In this document: one piece after another, positions 28,055 through 36,677 of the stretch
How positions within the stretch are numbered: the first letter of the stretch is position 1
Layout: each line of letters opens with the position of its first letter
Assembly (NCBI RefSeq): GCF_000024885.1
Contig: NC_013512.1
Location: 992,001 to 1,056,000 of the forward strand
Direction: 5' to 3'
From: Sulfurospirillum deleyianum DSM 6946
Lineage (GTDB): Bacteria > Campylobacterota > Campylobacteria > Campylobacterales > Sulfurospirillaceae
DNA: 64,000 nt
The notes under the pieces: model-generated
The model's input: only the letters and a program-made list of their open reading frames with translations
Told to the model about the DNA's origin: nothing
The model's database searches: none
Translations under genes and position numbers: made by a program

Positions 28055-28558
28055 TTATTTAGCTTTGATATAGCCGATTACGACTTCTACATTTAACTCT
28101 GCCAACTCTGGATAATCCTCAACCGTTTCAACCTTAATGTGATATTTACTACCTTCTTGAAGTTTAAATTCATCAATTTCTCTACTTGAATAAGTTCTTC
28201 CGAGTGAATTTGTATAATAGATTTTATCAACCACCATAGTTGTGCCTGTTTTTTCATATTTCAGCACGGTAAGTTTAATTGGAAAAATTGGAAATAGTTT
28301 ATGTCTTCCAAAATACTTATCGATAATTTCTCCATACCTATCTCCACTTATTTTTTGTTTTCTATAGTCATAGTACAACTCTACATACACAGAATACTTC
28401 TCATCAATCCGAATATCCGTTTCGGTAACATTCCCTGCTTTACTCAAATCAATAGGCATCTTATAATACGGTGTAGGCGTAGAGTCAAACAAATTACCCA
28501 ACCAACCTGCATTTAAAAAACTAAGTAGTGCCATGGTGATTACTCCTATTTTTAGCAT
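28055..28558 (-). CDS. DUF5625-like exported protein, probable immunity protein, cassette II
   Basis: A 167-residue protein with the shared signal peptide, PIDLSKAGNVTETDIRIDE and a terminal GSKYHIKVETVEDYPELAEL region; the middle is unlike the other two copies. It overlaps the preceding 106-aa gene by 7 nt, and the effector start follows 12 nt downstream. Expected in the periplasm, fitting protection against a cell-wall-active partner. Confidence 0.68.
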   Translation of the reverse strand: MLKIGVITMALLSFLNAGWLGNLFDSTPTPYYKMPIDLSKAGNVTETDIRIDEKYSVYVELYYDYRKQKISGDRYGEIIDKYFGRHKLFPIFPIKLTVLKYEKTGTTMVVDKIYYTNSLGRTYSSREIDEFKLQEGSKYHIKVETVEDYPELAELNVEVVIGYIKAK

Positions 28559-28872
28559 TTAGCTTCCTTTGAGAGAAGTTGAATATCTACTACTTTTCCT
28601 TGTTGAAAGGTAACTTGAAAAGTTTGAAGTCCCTCATTGGGGTATTGGGTTTCGTTTTGGAAAGTCATCCAGATTTGACTATCATCAGGATTGAGGATTT
28701 GTGCTTGTATGACATTGTAAGGGTCTGCATCTTCTTTCCAATGTTTTGGGTCTGCTATGACTCTAAAAGCATACGCCCCTCCTGCAAGATGTGCTTCGTA
28801 TGGATTCATCCCTAGTGTTATCTCTCCACTTTTAGCTACTTCTTGTGCGGTTTGCTGTTCTGTTTGGTTCAT
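28552..28872 (-). CDS. Small conserved cassette protein (106 aa), cassette II
   Basis: Same protein as those at 23382 and 25976 but with a 15-residue Gln-rich N-terminal extension (MNQTEQQTAQEVAKSG). The extra start is supported by GAGGAAAG upstream and by overlap with leader copy E. Function unknown. Confidence 0.6.
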   Translation of the reverse strand: MNQTEQQTAQEVAKSGEITLGMNPYEAHLAGGAYAFRVIADPKHWKEDADPYNVIQAQILNPDDSQIWMTFQNETQYPNEGLQTFQVTFQQGKVVDIQLLSKEAKC

Positions 28873-28937
28873 TTTACTTTCCTCACTTTTGTGTGTAGTT
28901 TTTTTAGCTCACGCCACCATGATTTCTGCCCCATCAT
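28869..28937 (-). CDS. Cassette leader mini-ORF, copy E (22 aa)
   Basis: MMGQKSWWRELKKLHTK and on, behind AAAGGGG. TGA overlaps the ATG of the 106-aa gene. Repeat unit about 28905-28963. In another frame the same DNA supplies the last 17 residues of effector I. Confidence 0.6.
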   Translation of the reverse strand: MMGQKSWWRELKKLHTKVRKVK

Positions 28938-28963
28938 TTGCCCCTTTGTGTTGAATTTGATTT

Positions 28964-29008
28964 CTTACATGTAAAGATTTTAGTGTTGTAAAATGTTTAC
29001 ATGTAAAA
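28964..29008. repeat. ACATGT palindrome doublet ending effector I
   Basis: CTTACATGTAAAG and GTTTACATGTAAAA, centres about 32 bp apart. The spacer sequence differs from the other doublets while the spacing is kept, which argues that spacing matters. Confidence 0.75.
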
Positions 29009-31386
29009 AGGTAAAAGTTCCCCACCACTTCCCCCAAAGCGTTGATGCTATAACTAATGCCATTGGTACCAAGCGCTGTTTTAAAGGTTGTATTTGAAAG
29101 TAGTGTGTCATTAAAACCCTCTAAAGTATCTAACCCATAACGATAGACCATGGTGGAGAGCAGTAAGGTGGAAAGTGTGTCACTCGGTGTAGTGGTAAGT
29201 GTGGTTTGAAGATTGGTGATGAGTTCATCTTTACTTAAAGATTCACCGTACAGGGCATCACTGAGGAAGGCTATCATTTGGGAGTATTGAAGCTCTTTGT
29301 AAGCTTCATTCATCGCCACACTGGCTTCAGTTCCTATGACATCGGTTGTTGTTACACCATCGGCAACCATACTAAAGCTTTTTCCTGCAAAGGCTTCTAA
29401 GATGGCAACATCTCTGGCATAGGCATAGACTTCTTTGACATAAATGGCAGAAGCATTCGCATAGTTATGGTTTAAGATAGACTGTGTCCCTCTAGTGGCA
29501 GTGGCACTGATGGTATCAGCTCCACTCCAACGTGCTACCATATCTTTAAACGCACTACTAAAATTTGAAAAACTCATGGAAGAGGCATTGGTAAGAAGGT
29601 TGGTGACTTTGGCTTCTAGAACAGTGTCATCATTCATAGCATCTCTTAGGTCTTTGACTCTGCCACTGCCTTCGATGGTTGGAAGTGCCGCAACGCTTTC
29701 TTTGATGGGTGTGGTGTAGTCATAGGTGGTATCGGATTTGTTTTGGTAGAACCATACATCATTGATAGTTTTTGTTTGTCCATTTTGAGTAAAAGTGGAA
29801 GTCTCACTGATGGTATTGTAAGCTTCTGAAGTGGAAGTCTCTTTTGCATTGAGGTTAATAGAAGTGATGTTTAGTTCTTGAAGTGTTTTAAGTTCATCTG
29901 AGGTACTGATACCATCGCTGTTGGTGTCCATCCAGACTTTAAGATGCGCGTAAATGCTATCTTTGGTATCTATGATATTATCATGATTTAGATCGTATTG
30001 GCTTAGGGCTGCAAAGCCATCTTTAGCTAAGGTACCATTTGCTAGTTTCGTGTTATTTCCAAAAAGTTCAGCTCCGTTAGTAACAACACCATCATTGTTT
30101 AAATCTAGGGTTAAGAGGCCATCACTACTTTCACTCCATGATGTTCGCTCTTTAAAACCATCACCATTCATATCAAAGTAGGTTTGCGTCTTTTCAATAA
30201 AGGTAGAAGTGGTTCCATTTCCATTTAGATCTAGCACGAGTGGGGAGGAAAAGTTCTCGTTATGTCCTTCCCCTGCCGAGGTTTCTGGGAGAATGTCATC
30301 ATCATCTTTATCTTCCAAATGAATGCCTAAGGAGTTATCAGATTTGGAATAGTTTTCTATAGTGATCGTACCTGCTCCATTGGTAAAGGTTAGAACACCT
30401 CCACTTAAGTTATAACTTCCGCCATCACCTTCATAGGCTCCAGTGTTTTTATTAAACACTCCACCGCCGAGCATATTTCCTTCAAAACTGACACGTCCTT
30501 TTCCATCACTATCACTGATAGTATCACCCTTACCTGCTAGGTAGGTATCGTAGTTATCGCCTCCTTCTAAACGGTCGGCACTTCCTCCTCCAGTGATAGT
30601 ATTTTCATTCTCAGTTCCTTTAACGTAGTCTACTTCATCGGTTGCCATGAGTTTAATGATGCCATTTTCATCCAAACGAGTTCCATTGCTAAATTCAAAG
30701 TATTCAATTCTGTTTTCCTTGGTATACCAGTTTTTAAGAGTGATACCATCATTCGTACTGTTTTTAAAACTAACGATAAGGTCATTGCCACTTACTGTGA
30801 CGATTAGGTCTTCTTGTGTGATACCTTTGCCAAAGAGGAGTTTATCGGATGGATCATTTTGTCTTGAAGAAAATAAATACTGTTGCCCACTCTCATCTAT
30901 CGTATCTTTTCCATCACCTTTTTGATAGAAGTAGGTGTCATTACCTTCAGCACCAAAGAGTCTATCGTTACCTTTTCCACCTTCTAAATAATCATTCCCC
31001 TTAAATCCATAGAGATCATCATTACCACCCATACCATAGAGATGATCATCTCCACTGCCATCATCATCGTCATTTAAAGCTGACAGAATAGAATCTTTTG
31101 TATCTGAACCAAAAATGACTTTATCCAAAGAGGCATTGTATTTTTCTAGTACAACACCTAAAGTTTTATCTTCATAATAGGTAGATACATCAGTTGTATC
31201 ATACTTATCAGAGTGGATTGTGTAATAAAGCATATCACTTCGATCTTTGAGGTACATGCCAGAGTAGTCATCAGGGTTGATGGTATTGTAGGCTTCTAGG
31301 TTTCCTTGGATGGCAAATGGGTTTAAGTGAACGAGGGCGTAGAGGGTGGCCGTGTCTGTTTTTGCTTGATTGGCGAGGGAAGTGGC

Positions 31387-31411
31387 AAAAAAAGGGGACA
31401 GGCTACTTTTT
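31387..31411 (+). repeat. REP-like element GGGACAGGCTACTTT, copy B
   Basis: Plus-strand AAAAAAAGGGGACAGGCTACTTT, opposite in orientation to copy A. It lies exactly where homology of effector I to the giant effector begins, and supplies its first codons on the other strand. Confidence 0.6.
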
Positions 31412-31436
31412 ATCCTACTTTTTTCTTTTTTTTCTC

Positions 31437-31508
31437 TCAACATACCGTCTCTTTGTGTTTACTAGTGATTGGTTTTAGCTCACGCCACTTCACTCTTTTC
31501 CCCATCAT
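31437..31508 (-). CDS. Cassette leader mini-ORF, copy F (23 aa)
   Basis: MMGKRVKWRELKPITSK and on, behind AAGGGAAG, on repeat unit 31476-31534. It ends 4 nt inside the start of effector I. A palindrome (CTTTACATGTAAAA, 31535-31548) borders it. First leader copy in transcription order. Confidence 0.55.
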   Translation of the reverse strand: MMGKRVKWRELKPITSKHKETVC

Positions 31509-31573
31509 TTGCTTCCCTTGGTTTTTGTTTTTGTCTTTACATGTAAAAAGATTTATTTCTATTTGAGTGAACA

Positions 31574-32335
31574 CTATGCTAGTTCCTTACTAGAAATATG
31601 TGTTTTTAACATATTTCTCGCTTTGGCACCATAACGGAAATTGAGCATGGCAAGTTTGAGGAAGTATTCGCTTTGTTCATGCGATACAGCCTCTAACTGA
31701 CAAAAGCGTGCCACCGTTTGAATATGACGCAAGCGGTGGTAATGTCTTGGTTTACTGGTTTGAATAGAATTAGGAATATCATTGTAAATATAATTCATTG
31801 TGGGATGTACACTAAAGCGCTCTTTACGGTATAAAAGACGAAGAAGTGTTAGGACATCATTAAAAATAGCATGATCGTTTGAAAATGTTACATCTCTTGC
31901 TATATCCGTGGTAATAATAGCACCGTTATGAATCGACCTTGGAGCTAAGATAAGTTCTTCAAGCGTTAGATTGGTTGGATCTACACTACGATTGATTCTT
32001 GCAAGATGGATGTTATAGGGCATAGTAGCAGGTAGTTCTAAGAGAAGATCATCAGCATCAACTTTACAAACATAGGTACCTTTAACATGCTGCAAGCCTA
32101 TGTTAAAAGGTAAACCATCATGCCCTGATTGATAAGGTGTTTTGAGATAGGTAAATCCACTTTGTTTTGCAAGAGCAATAATGGCTGTATCTGTTGAGCA
32201 ATCATCAACTAAGATAACTTCTAAAGGATCAAGAACACGAATATTTTCCAGGCATGTTTTAAAAGCTTCATACGGTGGATTGTAAAAGGGTATTACAATA
32301 CTTAAATGCTGATGGATCATTTTATTTTCTTTCAT
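31574..32335 (-). CDS. Family 2 glycosyltransferase (GT-A fold)
   Basis: A 253-residue sugar transferase. The N-terminus has the GT2 pattern SIVIPFYNPPYEAF, then EVILVDDCSTD and a metal-binding KVDADDLLL (DxD-like). No membrane segment, so cytoplasmic or peripheral. The ATG at 32335 is preceded by AAGG; an in-frame ATG five codons in is an alternative. It lies upstream of the RTX cassettes on the same strand with a ~60-nt gap before leader copy F, so it could be first in that operon. The acceptor is unknown; a role in modifying the secreted proteins is only a possibility. Confidence 0.8.
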   Translation of the reverse strand: MKENKMIHQHLSIVIPFYNPPYEAFKTCLENIRVLDPLEVILVDDCSTDTAIIALAKQSGFTYLKTPYQSGHDGLPFNIGLQHVKGTYVCKVDADDLLLELPATMPYNIHLARINRSVDPTNLTLEELILAPRSIHNGAIITTDIARDVTFSNDHAIFNDVLTLLRLLYRKERFSVHPTMNYIYNDIPNSIQTSKPRHYHRLRHIQTVARFCQLEAVSHEQSEYFLKLAMLNFRYGAKARNMLKTHISSKELA

Positions 32336-32678
32336 GTAACCTTGTTTTTTTTAAAGGCGGTTATTGTCTATGTCCTACGGACACATTTTACATGTAAAGG
32401 CAATACGTGACTAAAGTAATGTATAAAGAGCGATTATCACACGTTGAGGAAATGTTAGAGAGAAACTATAGTAGGAAGGAAAGAGATTGAAGTCCATTAA
32501 TGTTTACTCAATACTTTTTACCATCCAGATAATTCTACAGCTCAATACGCCCCCGTTTTGAGTTACGCAAATATATCTGATTGTCTAATGGGATATTATT
32601 TTATTCCCTTTAACCTTAAAATAGTAATAAATAGTATTATTGTTTATCAATTGTTGTGAGATGAAGTGAAAAAATAAG
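32336..32678. other. Intergenic stretch upstream of the glycosyltransferase
   Basis: Holds one TTTTACATGTAAAG palindrome (32386-32399) and a minus-strand TGTGATAAT at about 32434-32442, which could be an extended -10 for the glycosyltransferase. No convincing ORF, RNA gene or terminator seen. Confidence 0.4.
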
Positions 32679-32713
32679 TAGTCGAGCCTGAAAAAACTCA
32701 AAAACATCACAAA

Positions 32714-33893
32714 TTATAGCCTGCTTTCTCTTTGAGTCAACCAAAGCCAAAGCCACAGATTCCAATAGAGTTTAATATACTGGGTACTAACCATAACTTG
32801 CCTGTAATCTTTTGCTAAAAAAAGAGCATGGATGAAGATATTCATCCATTTTTTCAGATTCCAAGCACATGCAGCCATTAGTAAATTGATTTGATCCCCG
32901 ATAAAGCCTTTGAGATAGTTTCGTGCCATCTTGTGGTTATGTTTGAGATGTCCAATGGTAGGCTCCACTGCCGCTCTGCGTCTAAACTGTTTTCTCTTTT
33001 GTTCTTTTTCTTCTTTCGTGTCACGTTTTAAATGAATCTCTGGGATGCAAATGTGTGTGGTGTTGACCTCTTTGACACCACGGTATCCTCCATCACAAGT
33101 TGCCTTTTCAATAGGTGTGTGTCTGTGTGTGGATGCATGGGCGAGGACAGCCTTCAATGTTTTAGAGTCATGCTCATTGGTTTCATGGGCAACGGCTCCT
33201 ACCACAATCCCATGGGTATAGGTGGTGGCAATAGAAGCCTTAACACCAAATTCATAACTTTTATGATCTTTCCCTTTTGCCATGGCATAAATATAAGGTT
33301 CATGCAAGGAGTAAATCTTATGGGTATCGCCTCTTTTTTGGGAAAGTACCTTTGTGTAAAGTGAAAATTGTTCAGTGTAGGATTCTATTTGTTCTTGTGT
33401 AAAGCTTCTTTGCATATCACGCATTAATATTCCTGCAATGGTGTGTAAACGTTTCATAGCACTGCGTGCTTTGTGTTTCTTCTTGTGATGCTTCAGGGTG
33501 TAAGGCTACACTAGCACCAAAGATGGCATCCACACCACTTTGACCAATACGATTACGAAATTTTACCAATTTTGTTGCATCACAGGGTAGCCCACACTGG
33601 TAATCACTCAACCCACAGAAGTATTGGTAATAAGGATTACGTTTCTATTGCACGACCACATTCTCATCGGAAAGATTCTCTAAATATTTAAGCATCAACA
33701 ATCCTGCCATTAAACGTAACGGTTTAGCAGGTCTTCCTTTATCCAAAGAGTAATATCCACACAATGCCTCTTCTATTTTTCCCCAATCAATCGCATCAGC
33801 CAAAGCAATCAATGGATCATTACAATCTAGCATATCCATTAAAGAGCCATAGAAAAGATTGGGTTGATTTGTAGGTGTCATTTTAGGAAGCAA
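32714..33893 (-). pseudogene. Broken IS5-family transposase
   Basis: Three pieces in transcription order. The first (33645-33893) is a DUF772-like N-terminus with KGRPAKPLRLMAGLLMLKYL. The second (33417-33611) continues in frame after an amber codon where a Trp is expected before KRNPYYQYFCG. The third (32714-33457) lies in another frame and holds the DDE C-terminal part (TCDGGYRGV, then RRRAAVEPTIGHLKHNHKM). Comparing pieces two and three with the family suggests an internal deletion as well as a frameshift. Not functional. Confidence 0.82.
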
Positions 33894-33911
33894 AGAGATC
33901 CTTTTCGACCA

Positions 33912-33956
33912 GAAATAGAGGGGTAAACCCCTTGTTTATGGTCGAAATTATACTGT
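33912..33956. terminator. Long hairpin at the IS upstream end
   Basis: Inverted repeat TTCGACCA ... TGGTCGAA with an inner GGGGT/ACCCC stem, located between the IS end and its transposase gene. It could block read-through transcription into the transposase, as known for other insertion sequences. Confidence 0.5.
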
Positions 33957-34014
33957 AAAATGGCTATGAAAGCCTTGAATCTAGGGGATTAATTGGCTTT
34001 TCAGGGGCGACTAA

Positions 34015-34715
34015 GTATATATTTTGAAAGGTCTATTCGTGTTTTAGGCCTTTTAGAAAATTTTATATGACTAAAATTGCACTTCACTTGACACCAAATA
34101 GTTTTTTACATTATCGATTCCTGTTTTGACTACTTTTCCAACAAGATTCCTTACCCTTTAATTTAATTTCATCATTCCAAGAAGAGCAATTAAATGTCCA
34201 AAGAAATTATTGTATCTGATAGTAAGAAAAAAGGAGTATTTATTAGTTTTTGCTAATGATAAAAGTATTTTAATTTTTAAGTTACTATTAATAGTATAGG
34301 GTGTAGAATCGCTGAAGTTATTTTAAATTAATCGAAAGGATAACCACACAAGTTTTAAACTTTGGCCAGTTTCTTGTGTGGTTTTACGCTTTATCAATGA
34401 AATATTACACTCTTTGTTATTCTTATATTATTAATTTAATAAACTACTTTTTTAAATTAATAAAACATTCAGCGAAAACTCATCCTCTTTTTACATTACT
34501 GCTATTTATCGTGCCCAAAAACAGGGGCTTGCGGATGTGTTTGTATACATTTCTAAAATTTTCAAAGTTTAATTATCTCTATCCTCTTAAGATCAAAGTT
34601 ATATTTATTATAAAATTTAAGATAATAATAAATATAATCACACCTTTTAAATGCTTTTAACTTTTACCCTACATTGTCCCGTTGTTTGGACACCACATCT
34701 CACATAAGGAATTTT
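34015..34715. other. AT-rich intergenic region upstream of tpsB remnant
   Basis: About 700 nt without a convincing gene. A perfect 11-bp inverted repeat AACCACACAAG/CTTGTGTGGTT (34342-34352 and 34373-34383) followed by TTT could be a terminator or a leader structure. A 94-codon ORF at 34376-34660 has composition of random AT-rich DNA and no RBS; I do not accept it as a gene. Confidence 0.4.
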
Positions 34716-35267
34716 ATGCCTTTTCGTATTATTTCTACCCTTCTTCTTTTTTGTTTCTTTGGAAACAAATATGCAATTTTTGCAGATTCATTTACCGAGG
34801 CAATCCAACAGCGTGAGCAATTTGAAAAACAAAAAGAGGTTTTTGAAAAGCTTGAGAAGCGTCAAGATGAAACTATCATACGCTATGATGTGAAAAAACC
34901 TGAATTACTTCCTTTAAAAGATGAGCCATGCTTTGAGATAAAAGCTATTAAAGATGAGGGCATTACCCTCCTTCGTGAGAGCGAAAAAGAGTTTTTTTAC
35001 CGCCCATACATTGGAAAATGCACAACACTTACAGAACTTTCAAATTTAGCCAAACAGTTAAGTGCGCTCTATCTTGAAAAGGGTTACATCACCTCTCAAG
35101 TTTATCTTAAACCTCAAAACATCTCTCAAGGCGAAGTGACACTCTTTGCACTGGAAGGGAAAATAAAGTCCATCTCCCCCGATGAGCGTTCCATTAACAA
35201 TGCTTTTATGGGACAAGTGGGTGATTATTGTCAAGCGAAGCGCAGAAGTCGTCAGTTTTTAATGTAA
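34716..35267 (+). pseudogene. Two-partner secretion transporter TpsB (ShlB/FhaC type), truncated by IS21
   Basis: Start ATG at 34716 with TAAGGA upstream gives a signal peptide (MPFRIISTLLLFCFFG), a charged linker and a POTRA_2-like domain (QLSALYLEKGYITSQVYL, then GEVTLFALEGKI). At 35229 the gene runs into the left end of an IS21 element and stops after 16 foreign codons. The whole beta-barrel (normally ~350 further residues) is absent. This member of the pair would have exported the TpsA protein whose remains lie downstream. Confidence 0.82.
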
Positions 35268-36650
35268 AAAAGTTGCGAATTGAAACTTAAACCACCTCTG
35301 AATTCTGACTGCTTTGGTTTGAAGATTTAGCTTCAAACTTATAGATTTCTGAGTGTAAAACTCCTGTTTGTTTTTTTTCTTTAAGTCTGTAGCTGTCTCC
35401 TTGTATATTGATGATATGTGAGTGATGCAACACTCGGTCTAATATGGCTGTTGTGACTATTTTATCCCCTGCAAATACTTGAACCCATTTACTGAATACT
35501 AAGTTTGATGTAAAGATGGTAGAGCTTTTTTCATAGCGTTTCGAGATAATCTGAAAAAAGTGATTGGCTTCCTCTTTACTCATATTGAAGTATCCTATTT
35601 CATCAATAACCAGTACCGATGGTCCTGTGATGGATTTGAGGAAGCTATCGTATTTCTTCTCTTTTTTGGCTTTATTGGCACTGCTTAAAAGCTCACTGAT
35701 AGTCGTAAATCGAACCTTGTAACGATGCTGTACAGCTTTATAACCAAGAGCAATGGCAAGATGGGTTTTACCCACACCGCTTTCACCTAAGAGGATGATA
35801 TTTTCATGTTTTTTTACAAATGTTAGATTGGATAACTCTTCAATCTGTTTTCGGTTCACACCCACTGAGAAAGTATAATCAAACTGCTCTAGGGTTTTAA
35901 TAGCAGGAAATCCTGCAAGCTTCGTTAAGGTATTTGTAGAACGCCCCAATCTGCTATCAGCTTCATTGCGTAGCAACTCCTCAAGGAACTGAACATACTG
36001 CCAATTCTCTTTCGCTGCCAAAGTTGCTATATCATGGTATTGGCTCCCAATCGTGGAGAGATTAAGCTCTTTGCAGAGCTCTTCAATGGATGAGATTAAT
36101 TCCATAATACACTCCCACTGTAAATACTAATAGGCAGAACGATATTAACAACAATAGGGATGAACTCATCATAACATTGAATATCACGATTTGGAATATA
36201 GAGTTTATCGATGTCATGATATGAATTGATTGGTGTATATTTTTTAGCTACACTTTCAATCAAAGCTTTGGGGTGGATTCCTTGATAGGCTTTAGGCATG
36301 GGACGCAGTTGCAGCTGCTCCTGTGCCAACAATTCAAATGGCACTTGCAGTGTCGTTCTATGAATACGACGATTGGCTGTTGTATCGAGCCATTTCAACA
36401 CTTCTGCATTGGCATTTTCCAAAGTAAGTGCATAATGTTTCATCCCCAGTCTTACACGCAATCCATTGTGAAAGTTATACCGCAAATAGTGGTTAAACCG
36501 CTCCACTTTTCCTTTGGTCTTAGCACGATATGGTTTGCAGACTTTAATGCTAAAACGAGAATGTTTGGCAAAGTCTTCAAAGAGTGGGTTGAGTTTATGT
36601 TTGCCTCTACCATAGCTATTACGTCCTAAAATGACGGTTCGCACCACCAC
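35229..36650 (-). mobile_element. IS21-family element 1, right end deleted
   Basis: Left terminus TGTCAAGCGAAGCGC aligns with the terminus of the complete copy at 37666. IstB is intact and IstA keeps only its C-terminal half. The other terminus is missing and TpsA sequence begins directly at about 36640-36660, so a deletion removed the IS end, the TpsB barrel and the TpsA N-terminus. Confidence 0.75.
35287..36105 (-). CDS. istB: IstB-like transposition helper ATPase, IS21 element 1
   Basis: A 272-residue AAA+ protein with Walker [17 protein letters not shown] (about residues 105-120) and Walker [14 protein letters not shown]. It acts with IstA to choose and prepare the target DNA. Overlaps the IstA remnant by 10 nt. 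Intact, but its partner is truncated; it diverges clearly from the second IstB in the window. Confidence 0.9.
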   Translation of the reverse strand: MELISSIEELCKELNLSTIGSQYHDIATLAAKENWQYVQFLEELLRNEADSRLGRSTNTLTKLAGFPAIKTLEQFDYTFSVGVNRKQIEELSNLTFVKKHENIILLGESGVGKTHLAIALGYKAVQHRYKVRFTTISELLSSANKAKKEKKYDSFLKSITGPSVLVIDEIGYFNMSKEEANHFFQIISKRYEKSSTIFTSNLVFSKWVQVFAGDKIVTTAILDRVLHHSHIINIQGDSYRLKEKKQTGVLHSEIYKFEAKSSNQSSQNSEVV

Positions 36651-36677
36651 AAACGATGCTTCCTTTAAAGGAGCCAC
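36096..36677 (-). pseudogene. istA: IstA transposase fragment (C-terminal part), IS21 element 1
   Basis: Matches the second half of the complete IstA at 38536 from about TVILGRNSYGRGKHK on, including KPYRAKTKGKVERFNHYLRY with the catalytic Glu. The N-terminal HTH and the first Asp residues are missing; the first ~12 codons are antisense TpsA sequence. Confidence 0.85.

Larger units (their letters stand above)
28909..31443 (-). pseudogene. RTX effector lacking its native N-terminus and C-terminus, cassette I (844 aa)
   Basis: From about residue 30 the protein matches the region just before the first RTX repeats of the giant effector (compare LKDRSDMLYYTI with IEDRITMLYKVI). So a large N-terminal domain is missing. 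The first ~20 residues are read from the reverse strand of a GGGGACAGGCTACTTT element. RTX repeats, an EF-hand-like segment and the following ~400 residues are nearly identical to the giant up to GEVVG. There a palindrome doublet (28964-29008) cuts the homology and the frame ends in leader-repeat sequence (EIMVA). An ATG with GAGACGG exists, so a product could still be made, but both toxin domain and export signal are lost. Confidence 0.7.
32679..34013 (-). mobile_element. IS5-family-like insertion sequence, degenerate
   Basis: Imperfect terminal inverted repeats: left 5'-TAGTCGAGCCTGAAAA (32679-32694) and, on the other strand at the right end, TAGTCGCCCCTGAAAA (34013-33998). They enclose a broken transposase gene. 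No clear target duplication was found. A long hairpin lies inside the right end. Confidence 0.65.

Noticed and set aside
34376-34660. 94-codon ORF after the TTGTGTGG hairpin
   Set aside because: Composition of random AT-rich DNA, no RBS, overlaps an inverted repeat; no recognisable domain.
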